DNA of 64,000 bases from Deltaproteobacteria bacterium (GTDB taxonomy: Bacteria > Desulfobacterota > DSM-4660 > Desulfatiglandales > HGW-15), in the NCBI GenBank assembly GCA_020060215.1, contig JAGVAP010000112.1:20676-84675 (forward strand), in the 5' to 3' direction. The stretch's first letter is position 1. Each line of letters opens with the position of its first letter. The notes under the pieces were generated by a model. That model did no database searches. It worked only from the letters and a program-made list of their open reading frames with translations, and had not been told where the DNA came from. Below are positions 8,477 through 16,253 of the stretch, one piece after another. A program made the position numbers and the translations under genes.

Positions 8477-9949
8477 ATGCTTCCTCAGCTTTTCATAGAG
8501 GGTGGAGCGATGGATCCCAAGGAGGTCCGCGGCCATCTTCTTGTTTCCGCCGCTTTCAGAAAGGGCCCTGAACACCATCTCCCTTTCTGCATCGGCCACC
8601 ACGGAGCTGAGGGCGGGCGAGGGATCGGGACCGGTTCGACTGAGCAGATAGGCCGGAAGGTCGGTCACCCTGATGACCGGGCCGTCTACGACGTTCATCA
8701 GCTGTTCGATCAGGTTGGAGAGCTCCCGGACATTGCCCGGCCAGCTGAAGTTCACGAAGAGCTCCAGGACCCCCCTTTCCAATGCCTTGGGTTCCAGGTG
8801 CCTGGTCTTGTGGAGCCTTTCGATCAGGTGATCGACCAGGAGGGGGATGTCCTCTTTCCTCTCCCTCAGGGGGGGGATGTGGAGGGTGGCCGAGGTAAGG
8901 CGGTAATAGAGATCCTTCCGGAAGGACCCCTCCGCGACAAGCTTTTCCAGATTCCGGTTCGTGGCGACGATGAAGCGCACGTCGACCGTCTTCGGCTTGG
9001 TGGATCCGATTCGCTCGAACTCCTTGGTCTCGAGCGCCCGCAGCAGCTTGGGCTGGACCTCCAGAGGCATATCCCCGATCTCGTCCAGGAACAGGGATCC
9101 TCCGTCGGCCATCTCGAATTTCCCGGCCTTTCCGCTCTTCCCGGCTCCGGTAAAGGCGCCCTTCTCGTAGCCGAAGAGCTCGGACTCCACGAGGTCCTTG
9201 GGGATTGCGGCGCAGTTCAGGCAGACGAATGGACGCTCCTGCCTCAGGCTCGACGCGTGCACGGCATGGGCAAAGAGCTCCTTGCCCACACCGCTCTCGC
9301 CCAGGATGAGCACATTGGAATCCCCGAAGGCGATCTTCCGGGCAAGCTGCTTCGCCTTTTCGATCGCAGGGCTGGTCCCTTTGATGTCGTTGAACCGGTA
9401 GCGGGGGCTGAGGATCGCCCCCAGCCCCTTCTGGAACTGGTCGAGCTGCTGCTGAAGCTGGCAGGCCTTCTGGAGCAGTCCCCTGAGTTCGGACATGTTC
9501 CGGAACGACACCCGGGCGATTGCGCCTACGATCTCCCCTCCAATGCGGATCGGCAGTCGCTGGACGATCGCTTCCAGCCCCTTGATCTCCATCAGCTCCT
9601 GCAGGATCGGCCTTCCGCTGGCAAGGACGTCGGGGATTCTTGTATTGGGCATCACTTCGCGGACGTGCCTTCCGACGACGCGATCCCGCGACACGCACAG
9701 GAACTCTTCGTAGGCATTGTTGAAAACGCGGATGATCCCCTCGCGGTCGGTGATAAAGGCGGGCTCGGGCATGGAGTCCAGGAGCACCTCCAGCACCTCG
9801 AGCGATTGTGAAAAATCAAAGCAGCCTGCGGTTCCCAAACGGGCCTCCGGGGCGGAATTCCTGTCTCCGAACGACGGGGGGCGCAATCCGTGGACCCTCT
9901 CCACCCGCCGTGTAGGGGATTCCGGACAGGTGACGGGAAAACCGGTCAT
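8462..9949 (-). CDS. PAS-domain sigma-54-dependent activator (NtrC family)
   Basis: A transcription activator with three parts. A PAS sensor (LLDSMPEPAFITDREGIIRVFNNAYEEFL region) comes first. The AAA+ domain has Walker A GESGVGKE, the sigma-54 contact loop GAFTGA, and LFLDEIGDMP. A Fis-type helix-turn-helix ends the protein (NKKMAADLLGIHRSTLYEKL). The start is uncertain: ATG 9949 is used, while a TTG at 10015 would add 22 residues. There is no receiver domain, so it probably senses a ligand through PAS. It is transcribed away from the corrinoid gene, whose sigma-54 promoter lies across the shared intergenic region, and it is the likely activator of that promoter. Confidence 0.9.
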   Translation of the reverse strand: MTGFPVTCPESPTRRVERVHGLRPPSFGDRNSAPEARLGTAGCFDFSQSLEVLEVLLDSMPEPAFITDREGIIRVFNNAYEEFLCVSRDRVVGRHVREVMPNTRIPDVLASGRPILQELMEIKGLEAIVQRLPIRIGGEIVGAIARVSFRNMSELRGLLQKACQLQQQLDQFQKGLGAILSPRYRFNDIKGTSPAIEKAKQLARKIAFGDSNVLILGESGVGKELFAHAVHASSLRQERPFVCLNCAAIPKDLVESELFGYEKGAFTGAGKSGKAGKFEMADGGSLFLDEIGDMPLEVQPKLLRALETKEFERIGSTKPKTVDVRFIVATNRNLEKLVAEGSFRKDLYYRLTSATLHIPPLRERKEDIPLLVDHLIERLHKTRHLEPKALERGVLELFVNFSWPGNVRELSNLIEQLMNVVDGPVIRVTDLPAYLLSRTGPDPSPALSSVVADAEREMVFRALSESGGNKKMAADLLGIHRSTLYEKLRKHGLMH

Positions 9950-10035
9950 CGAGGCGGGTTTCACCCCGCACTTCTCTGTTTCAACAAACTTACATGCCGG
10001 GGTGGGAAGATGCAAGAAAATAGTAAATCCAATGG

Positions 10036-10057
10036 CTTATATCAGTATTGACATAAG
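10036..10057. promoter_or_regulatory. Inverted repeat, candidate activator-binding site (UAS)
   Basis: The imperfect palindrome CTTATATCA-N4-TGACATAAG has arms matching at 8 of 9 positions. It sits just upstream of the sigma-54 activator gene and about 150 bases before the sigma-54 promoter at 10205. That is a typical position for the enhancer of an NtrC-family protein. Binding is inferred, not shown. Confidence 0.45.
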
Positions 10058-10204
10058 AGGTCGTTCGCTCCCGACCCGCCCGAGACCTGTTTTGAAGCGG
10101 TCGATATCATGGGAATTTGGGCGCGCTCCTCCGAATCGGCGCCTCCCCGCCGACCAAGATCGCTCTTTCCCTTCTCCCAAACGGGCGGGGATCGAGCCGG
10201 ACCA

Positions 10205-10220
10205 TGGCACAGGACTTGCT
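10205..10220 (+). promoter_or_regulatory. Sigma-54 (-24/-12) promoter
   Basis: TGGCACAGGACTTGCT matches the consensus TGGCACR-N4-TTGCW at every defined base with correct GG-to-GC spacing. It would start transcription near 10231, about 40 bases before the ATG at 10273 of the corrinoid protein. This argues against the in-frame upstream starts at 10117 and 10204. A sigma-54 activator is encoded divergently next door. Confidence 0.75.
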
Positions 10221-10272
10221 CAGGTGGACAAGAGCAAACCACCCGGACCACCAATACCGATCGGCTTCTTCG

Positions 10273-10914
10273 ATGACCACTCTCGACCATATTGGGAAGA
10301 CCGTAAAAGACGGCAACGCAGCGGAGACGAAGAGACTCGTGGGCGCGGCCCTGGAGCAGGGAGTGGGCCCCTGGTCGATCCTGAACGAGGGCATGGTGCC
10401 TGCGCTCAACTCGTTGGGTGAGAAGCTCAAGGACGGCACCATAGGCCTGCCGGAGGTGATGATCTCGGTCGGGGCACTGCGGGCGGGGTTGACCATCCTC
10501 AAGCCCCTGCTGATTCCGAGCGTGCGGGAGATGCGGGGGGTGATCCTGATCGGCACCGTGGAGGGGGACGTCCATTCCTTGGGAAAGGATCTCGTCGTTA
10601 TGATGCTCGAAGGCAACGGGTACCACGTGATCGATCTCGGGACCGACGTGCCGGTCCGCCGGTTCGTGGAGGCCGCTGCCGAGCACAAGCCGGACGTCTT
10701 GGCCATGTCGGGCCTGCTCACGAGCAGCAGGCTGGTCATGAAGGGCGTGATCGCGAAGCTGGAGAAATCGGGGCTTCGCAAGGGTGTGTCGATCCTCGTC
10801 GGCGGCGGATGCGTGGACGCGCAGACCGCCGAGGCCATGGGCGCCGACGCGTACGAAGCGGAGGCCTCTGCCGCGCCCCGCTCGGTGGCCGCCCTCTTGA
10901 AGAAGACCATGTAG
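10273..10914 (+). CDS. Corrinoid (B12-binding) methyltransferase shuttle protein
   Basis: A 213-residue cobalamin-binding protein of the MtaC/MtbC/MttC type. It carries a methyl group between a substrate methyltransferase and a tetrahydrofolate- or CoM-type acceptor enzyme. An N-terminal helical cap domain (about residues 1-85) is followed by the B12 domain. The lower-ligand motif DxHxxG is seen in EGDVHSLGKDL, then GLLTSSRLVMK and VGGGC. The start is set by the sigma-54 promoter just upstream. No partner methyltransferase gene is in this window. A RACo-type activator for corrinoid proteins is at 32.1 kb. The next gene is a macro-domain protein. Confidence 0.85.
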   Translation: MTTLDHIGKTVKDGNAAETKRLVGAALEQGVGPWSILNEGMVPALNSLGEKLKDGTIGLPEVMISVGALRAGLTILKPLLIPSVREMRGVILIGTVEGDVHSLGKDLVVMMLEGNGYHVIDLGTDVPVRRFVEAAAEHKPDVLAMSGLLTSSRLVMKGVIAKLEKSGLRKGVSILVGGGCVDAQTAEAMGADAYEAEASAAPRSVAALLKKTM

Positions 10915-11046
10915 GGGATCCCCTACAGCGGTGTAGGGTTTCATCAACACGTTTGGGGTGGGAGCGCCGAATTGTTGTGGTCAAGGAAGACGCTCGAGCG
11001 CTGGAGTGATTTCGGGCCCGGTTCCACCGGAGGGAAGGCAGGCTCC

Positions 11047-11592
11047 ATGATCCGTCTCGGCAATGGAATCATCGTCGAAACCATGTGCGAGGACATCTCC
11101 GTGTTCTACGGCGACGGGATCATCGTTCCCAACAACACCTCCTTGAACCTGGAGTCGCCTCTCATGTCCCGGCTGCGCAGGAAGGCGGGGAGCTCCACCC
11201 TGCAGGCCGCCACAGCGAAGGGGCCCATCCCTTTGGGCGAGGCCGTCATCACCAGCGGCGGCGGACTGCTCTCGCTCTACCTGGTCCATGTCGCCCTCTT
11301 CTCCACGGCGGGCCCCCCGGCCTGCAGCGAACAGGGGAAGAGGTCGCTGCTGCATTCAGCGGTGGTCAACGGCCTTCTCCGCTGCACCGAGGTGGAGCTC
11401 GAGAGCGTGGGGATCCCGAACCTGGGGGTCTTCCTCGGCTACTCCCTGGAGGAGAGCTCACGTCTGCTCGTGGAGGCGATTGCGCGGGTCGAGGTCCCCG
11501 ACGGGAACGCACTGAAGAAGGTGTTCTGTGTTTCTGAGGACGAAGAGGAATGCCACACGTTCAGCCGGATCGCTTCGGCTGTCTCCGTGTAG
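11047..11592 (+). CDS. Macro domain-containing protein
   Basis: A 181-residue protein that reads as a macro (ADP-ribose-binding) domain. The order of motifs is CEDISVFYGDGIIVPNNTSL near residues 15-35, then RRKAGSSTLQAA, then PIPLGEAVITSGGGL, then LVHVA. These match the macro pattern of GDIT, DAIVNAAN, GEA-T-GG and IHV. Such proteins bind or hydrolyse ADP-ribose derivatives. The usual Asn-Ala-Ala-Asn is NNTS here, so catalytic activity is uncertain. The start used is ATG 11047; the frame is open to 10972. It lies between the corrinoid gene (132-base gap) and the LIV binding protein, so it may belong to the same regulon. Confidence 0.65.
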   Translation: MIRLGNGIIVETMCEDISVFYGDGIIVPNNTSLNLESPLMSRLRRKAGSSTLQAATAKGPIPLGEAVITSGGGLLSLYLVHVALFSTAGPPACSEQGKRSLLHSAVVNGLLRCTEVELESVGIPNLGVFLGYSLEESSRLLVEAIARVEVPDGNALKKVFCVSEDEEECHTFSRIASAVSV

Positions 11593-11683
11593 CTCGAGTC
11601 GGGGGGGAGAGGGGGGAAGCACCCTCGACGACGGGCTGGTGACGGAAGCATTTGGGAGAGAACCACAAACAGGGAGGGTAACG

Positions 11684-12877
11684 ATGAAGAAGACGCTTTT
11701 TGGGGTGGTAGTCGTGGGGTTGTTCCTGGCCTTTGGGGCTCTGCCTCCGGCGAGTTCGGCCAAGGACGATGTCATCCGAATCGGTCTGTTCGGGCCCCTG
11801 ACGGGCAAGTTCTCAGGCCTGGGGGTGGACGGCCAGAAGGGATGCGAGCTTGCGGTCAGGGAGATCAACCAGGCCGGAGGGATCAACGGGAAGAAGGTCC
11901 AGCTCTTCATCTATGACGATCGGGGCGACAGGAAGGAAGCCGTCTCCGTGGTGCGCAAGATGATCGAGATGGACAAGGTGGTGGCCATCGTGGACGGTTC
12001 CCTCAGCCTCACCAGCATTGCGGCGGCGCCGGTGGTGAATTCGGCAAAGATCCCCATGGTGGTCGCCTATTCCAATGCGGTGGGCGTCGTAAAGGGACAC
12101 GAGTACTGCTTCAGGTGGGCGAGCGTGGCCGACGTGCAGGGCTGGATCATGGCCCACCACGCGGTGAAGAAGAAGAACTTCAAGAACTTCGCTCTCTTCA
12201 TCCAGGACGAGGAATACGGCAGGGGAATCGGGAACGGAATGGTGAAGGGGCTGGAGAAGCTGGGGGCCAACATCGCCTATCAGCGTTTCTTCTCCCCCGG
12301 GGAGAAGGAATTCCGCTCCTACCTCACGGCGGCCAAGGAAAAGAACCCGGACGCGGTGTTCGTGTCGGGCTTCGGTCCTTCCCTGGCGGGGATCCAGCTT
12401 CAGGGCTACGACCTGGGGCTGTTTCCGAAGGCCCAATACTACGGCGGGTGCGACATGACCGAGATGGACTGGTTCAACGGCGTGGGGACGAAGGGAAACG
12501 GCGCCATCGGGATCCTGGAGTTCATCACCGGGGTGGACAACGCCTTCACGAAAGAGTTCGTCAAGAAGTGGACCAAGGAGTTCAACACCTCGATCGTCAG
12601 CCACGAGGCCGGGTTGACCTATGACGCCGCGAGGCTGCTGTTTGACGCGATCAAGCGGGGCGGAGCCACCCCGGAGGGAATCCGCAAGGCCCTGAGCGAG
12701 ACCAAGGAGTTCAAGAACCTCTCGGGGGTGCCGGTGAAATTCACGGAACTCCGGGAGCCCGAGCTCCCGCTCGCCATCGGCGTGTACGACGATGCCATCA
12801 AGGACTTCAAGCTCCTTGAGTACGTCACCGATCCTGCTCTGATCGACCCGAGGCCCTGGTACCAGTATTACAAATAG
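11684..12877 (+). CDS. LIV-type ABC transporter solute-binding protein
   Basis: A 397-residue periplasmic binding protein of the branched-chain amino acid (HAAT/LivJ-K) type. It has a signal peptide (MKKTLFGVVVVGLFLAFGAL...) cut near ASSAKD. The Peripla_BP_6 fold follows with IRIGLFGPLTGKFSGLG and REINQAGGINGKKVQLFIYDD. The start is the ATG at 11684 behind AGGGAGGGTA. It captures the solute for the LivHMGF permease encoded directly after it. In anaerobes these systems often carry aromatic acids or amides as well as amino acids, and the substrate cannot be fixed here. Confidence 0.92.
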   Translation: MKKTLFGVVVVGLFLAFGALPPASSAKDDVIRIGLFGPLTGKFSGLGVDGQKGCELAVREINQAGGINGKKVQLFIYDDRGDRKEAVSVVRKMIEMDKVVAIVDGSLSLTSIAAAPVVNSAKIPMVVAYSNAVGVVKGHEYCFRWASVADVQGWIMAHHAVKKKNFKNFALFIQDEEYGRGIGNGMVKGLEKLGANIAYQRFFSPGEKEFRSYLTAAKEKNPDAVFVSGFGPSLAGIQLQGYDLGLFPKAQYYGGCDMTEMDWFNGVGTKGNGAIGILEFITGVDNAFTKEFVKKWTKEFNTSIVSHEAGLTYDAARLLFDAIKRGGATPEGIRKALSETKEFKNLSGVPVKFTELREPELPLAIGVYDDAIKDFKLLEYVTDPALIDPRPWYQYYK

Positions 12878-12963
12878 GTCTCACGCCTCTCTCCGGGAAG
12901 AGCGGAGTGCCTTCACGCGCATTCGTCCTTTCCGCGAGAGAGAGCTCCGTCAGGTAAACCGCC

Positions 12964-13821
12964 ATGGCCATATTGCAGCAGATCATCAACAGCCTGGTCC
13001 TGGGCTCCACCTATGCCTTGATCGCCATCGGGGTGACCATGATCTATGGCGTGCTCCGAATCCTTCACATCGCCAACGCGGGCGTGTACGTGGCGGGGGC
13101 ATACCTGGGGCTCCTGTTCTGGACCCTGACTCACAGCCTGGCCCTGGCCATGGCGGCCTCGATGCTTCTTTCAGGGATTTTCGGCCTGTTGATCGAGCGG
13201 TTCGTCTACCGGCCCATGATCCCCCTCCCCAGGATCGTCGCCCTCATTGCCAGCATCGGCCTTTTCGTTCTCATCTCTGACCTGGCCAGGATCATCGGGG
13301 GGCCCCATGAGAAGCCGTTTTCGGTGGATATGGGCGGGAGGATCAGCGTGGGCGGGCTGAGCGTCTCGGGGCTGGACCTGCTGATCCTGGCTTCCACCGC
13401 AGTCATCTTCGCGGTGCTCTGGTTCATCATGAACAAGAGCAAGCTGGGGTACGCCATCCGCGCCATCTCCCAGGACCAGACAGCCTCCAAGATTGTCGGC
13501 ATCAACATCCACAGGGCCGTCCAGGGCGTCTTCTTCATCGGCTCCGCCATCTCCGGGGCGGGCGGGGTGCTGGTCGGTATCCTGTACAACGCGGTCTACC
13601 CCTCCATGGGCGACGTCTATTCGTACAAGACCCTGGCGATCGTCACCATAGGCGGGTTCGGCAGCCTTCTCGGTTCGGTCCTGGCTTCCCTGTTCCTGGG
13701 TGTGATGGAGACCTTCATGACCACCTATACGGACGTGCCCCTTTCGAGGGAAGGGATAGCCATGCTTTTCCTTATCCTCCTGATCCTTTTTCGGCCGTAC
13801 GGGATCCTCGGGAAAGAGTGA
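12964..13821 (+). CDS. livH: LIV-type ABC transporter permease LivH
   Basis: A 285-residue inner-membrane permease with about eight hydrophobic helices. It shows LivH hallmarks: NSLVLGSTYALIAIGVTMIYG near the start and GGFGSLLGSVLASLFLG near the end. It pairs with LivM to form the channel. It follows the binding-protein gene after 86 bases and precedes livM by four bases. It is part of the livJHMGF order typical of these operons. Confidence 0.92.
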   Translation: MAILQQIINSLVLGSTYALIAIGVTMIYGVLRILHIANAGVYVAGAYLGLLFWTLTHSLALAMAASMLLSGIFGLLIERFVYRPMIPLPRIVALIASIGLFVLISDLARIIGGPHEKPFSVDMGGRISVGGLSVSGLDLLILASTAVIFAVLWFIMNKSKLGYAIRAISQDQTASKIVGINIHRAVQGVFFIGSAISGAGGVLVGILYNAVYPSMGDVYSYKTLAIVTIGGFGSLLGSVLASLFLGVMETFMTTYTDVPLSREGIAMLFLILLILFRPYGILGKE

Positions 13822-13825
13822 GGCG

Positions 13826-14740
13826 ATGCTGTTCAGCGAATACTATCTCACCATCATGATTTTCGTCGGCGTCTGGATCATCGCCACGCTGGGCCTCAAC
13901 ATCATCACGGGGTATGCCGGACAGTTCCACCTCGGGATAGGCGTGTACATGGGGACAGGGGCCTACGCCTCGGCGCTTCTGACGACCGGACTGGGGATCT
14001 CCTTCTGGTTCAGCCTGCCCATTGCCGTCTTCGTCTCGTCCCTGATGGGTTTGGTGACGGGGCTGCCCGCGCTCAGGGTCAAGGAGGATTTCCTTGCGGT
14101 GGCGACGATCGGCATGGTCTTTGTCTTCGAGTCGCTGCTGATCTACCTCCCCTACTTCGGGGGGCCCATCGGGATCGGCTCCATCCCGCCCCCCGCGTGG
14201 TTCGGGGGCCCCATGCCGAAGGTCCCCTACCTGGTGTTGGTGCTGCTCTTCGTGCTGGTCAGCGTGTGGGTCAACCTCAAGCTGGTCAACTCCTGGGCCG
14301 GGCTGGCCTGGGAAAGTCTCAGGGAGGATGAACTGGCCGCATCCATGACCGGAACGGACATCCGCCGATTCAAGATCTTCGCCTTTGTGGTCGGTGGGGC
14401 CTACTGCGGGTGCGCCGGGGTTCTCTACGCCCACTTCATGAGCTACATCACCCCCTACGATTTCGGCTTCCTGCCCTCCATCTACATCCTGGCCATGCTG
14501 GTCTTCGGGGGCATCGGGACGATCAGGGGGGCGGTCTTCGGCGCCGCCTTTCTCACCGTCATGCCGGAGCTCTTCAGGTTCGTCCAGGAGTACCGCAACT
14601 CCATCTACGGTCTCCTCCTCGTGTTCATGATGCTGTTCGAGCCCAAGGGCCTCCTCGGGGACGGCAGTTTCGTCTGGGAGAAGCTCCTCTCCCTTTTCCG
14701 GAAAAGCAGGAGCCTTACGAGCAGCAGAGGGAGGGCCTGA
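13826..14740 (+). CDS. livM: LIV-type ABC transporter permease LivM
   Basis: A 304-residue inner-membrane permease, partner of LivH. The family landmarks LGLNIITGYAGQFHLGIGVYMGTGAY and FGGIGTIRGAVFGAAFL are present. The stop TGA overlaps the ATG of livG (TGATG), so the two are translationally coupled. The last 25 residues are basic and serine-rich. Confidence 0.92.
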   Translation: MLFSEYYLTIMIFVGVWIIATLGLNIITGYAGQFHLGIGVYMGTGAYASALLTTGLGISFWFSLPIAVFVSSLMGLVTGLPALRVKEDFLAVATIGMVFVFESLLIYLPYFGGPIGIGSIPPPAWFGGPMPKVPYLVLVLLFVLVSVWVNLKLVNSWAGLAWESLREDELAASMTGTDIRRFKIFAFVVGGAYCGCAGVLYAHFMSYITPYDFGFLPSIYILAMLVFGGIGTIRGAVFGAAFLTVMPELFRFVQEYRNSIYGLLLVFMMLFEPKGLLGDGSFVWEKLLSLFRKSRSLTSSRGRA

Positions 14741-15504
14741 TGTCCATACTGGAGGTGCAAGGGCTGAGCATGAACTTCGGCGGCCTCGCGGCGCTGTCCA
14801 ACGTGGACATCTCCGTCGAGGCGCAGGAGATCCTGGGCATCATCGGGCCGAACGGGGCGGGGAAGACCACGCTCTTCAGCCTGATCTCCGGGGTCCTGAA
14901 GCCCACCGCCGGGCAAATCGTCTACAAGGGTCGTCCGATCATGGGCCTGAACCCCAGCCGGATCGCGAGCCTCGGCATCGGGAGGACCTTTCAGATCGTC
15001 CGGCCGTTCCAGGAGCTGACCGTGCTGAAGAATATCCTGGCCGGGCTGGGCTCCAAGTACTGCGGCAGCTTTTTCGCCTGTTGGGGGCAGTTCAAGAAGG
15101 GCGGCCACCTTCAGGAGGCGCGGGATATCCTGAAACAGGTGGACCTCGAACGCTACGAAGAGGAGCTTGCCAAAAACCTCCCTCTCGGGCTCTTGAGGAG
15201 GCTGGAGATCGGAAGGGCCCTGGCGATTTCCCCGACCCTGATCCTCCTGGACGAGTCGTTTTCAGGCCTCTCCCACCAGGAGATCGCGTCGCAGACGGCG
15301 CTCGTCCGCAGGCTGCGGCAAGAGGGGAAAACCATCCTTCTCATCGAGCACAACATGGAAGTGGCCATGACCATCTGCGACCGCATCGTCGTCCTGGAAT
15401 ACGGCAAGAAGATCGCCGAAGGGCTCCCCGCGGAGATCCAGAACGATCCCCTGGTGATCGAAGCGTACCTGGGTGAGGAGGGCAGCCTTGCTCGAGCTGA
15501 ATGA
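14740..15504 (+). CDS. livG: LIV-type ABC transporter ATPase LivG
   Basis: A 254-residue ATPase subunit energising LivHM. Walker A is GPNGAGKTT and Walker B LILLDE, with a normal H-loop in LLIEHNM. The signature region reads LPLGLLRRLEIGRAL, where LivG proteins usually have L-S/A-x-G-Q-Q-RRLEIARAL, and the base after Walker B is Ser instead of Pro (DESFSGLS). The signature is therefore degenerate, though the rest is intact. The ATG overlaps the livM stop; an open frame upstream to 14410 is only a shadow of livM. Confidence 0.9.
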   Translation: MSILEVQGLSMNFGGLAALSNVDISVEAQEILGIIGPNGAGKTTLFSLISGVLKPTAGQIVYKGRPIMGLNPSRIASLGIGRTFQIVRPFQELTVLKNILAGLGSKYCGSFFACWGQFKKGGHLQEARDILKQVDLERYEEELAKNLPLGLLRRLEIGRALAISPTLILLDESFSGLSHQEIASQTALVRRLRQEGKTILLIEHNMEVAMTICDRIVVLEYGKKIAEGLPAEIQNDPLVIEAYLGEEGSLARAE

Positions 15505-16192
15505 CATCGAGGTCTATTACGGAAAGGTGCGGGCCCTCAAAGGGGTGTCCCTCCGCGTCGAGAAGGGACGGATCTTCTCCGTCCTGGGGGCGAACGGGGC
15601 CGGCAAGACGACCCTCCTGAGCGCCGTCATGGGGCTCATCCATCCTGCCAAGGGCGGTATCAGGCTGGACGGGGCGGACGTCTCCAGGAAGGAGCCTCAC
15701 CAGCGGGTCCCCTTGGGCATAGCCCTCGTTCCGGAGGGAAGGAGGATCTTCCCCGACTTCAGCGTCGAAGAGAACCTCCGGATGGGCGCCTACCAGAGGA
15801 GGGACAGACAGGGGATCGAAGCCGATCTCGAGAGGATCTACCGGTTGTTTCCCATCCTGCGGGAACGGAAGAGACAGCGCTCCAAGACCCTCAGCGGGGG
15901 TGAGGCCCAGATGCTGGCCCTGGGCAGGGCGATCATGCTCCGACCCAGGCTCCTCCTGCTGGACGAGCCTTCCATGGGGCTCATGCCGGCGGCCATTGCA
16001 GAGATCTTCAAGGTCGTGAAACGGCTGCCGGAGGAGGGGGTGACCGTCCTCCTGGTGGAGCAGAACGTGAAAAAGGCCCTGGAGATCAGCGACGAGGCGG
16101 CCGTGCTGGAGCTGGGAGCGATTGCCCTCTCCGGCAGGGCGAAGGACCTGGTGGAGAACCCCAGGGTAAGAGAAGCGTACCTGGGGGGGTAA
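15488..16192 (+). CDS. livF: LIV-type ABC transporter ATPase LivF
   Basis: The second ATPase subunit of the importer, 234 residues. Walker A GANGAGKTT, signature LSGGEAQMLALGRA and Walker B LLLLDEPSMGL are all canonical. The TTG at 15488 is preferred because GAGGAGG lies six bases upstream; the GTG at 15473 would place this ribosome site inside the gene. Either way the gene overlaps the end of livG. It closes the livJHMGF operon, and a UbiD gene follows about 60 bases later. Confidence 0.9.
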   Translation: MLELNDIEVYYGKVRALKGVSLRVEKGRIFSVLGANGAGKTTLLSAVMGLIHPAKGGIRLDGADVSRKEPHQRVPLGIALVPEGRRIFPDFSVEENLRMGAYQRRDRQGIEADLERIYRLFPILRERKRQRSKTLSGGEAQMLALGRAIMLRPRLLLLDEPSMGLMPAAIAEIFKVVKRLPEEGVTVLLVEQNVKKALEISDEAAVLELGAIALSGRAKDLVENPRVREAYLGG

Positions 16193-16253
16193 GAGGATTC
16201 TACCGGAGTGATCGATCGCCGTCACTTCGGATCGCGTGAAAACAGAGGTGCTT

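Noticed and set aside
11600..11683. TGGTGAC...GC upstream of the LIV binding protein considered as a sigma-54 promoter
   Set aside because: Spacing between GG and GC is two bases too short.
12878..12963. GC-rich inverted segments after the LIV binding protein considered as a terminator
   Set aside because: Pairing is poor and there is no T-run.
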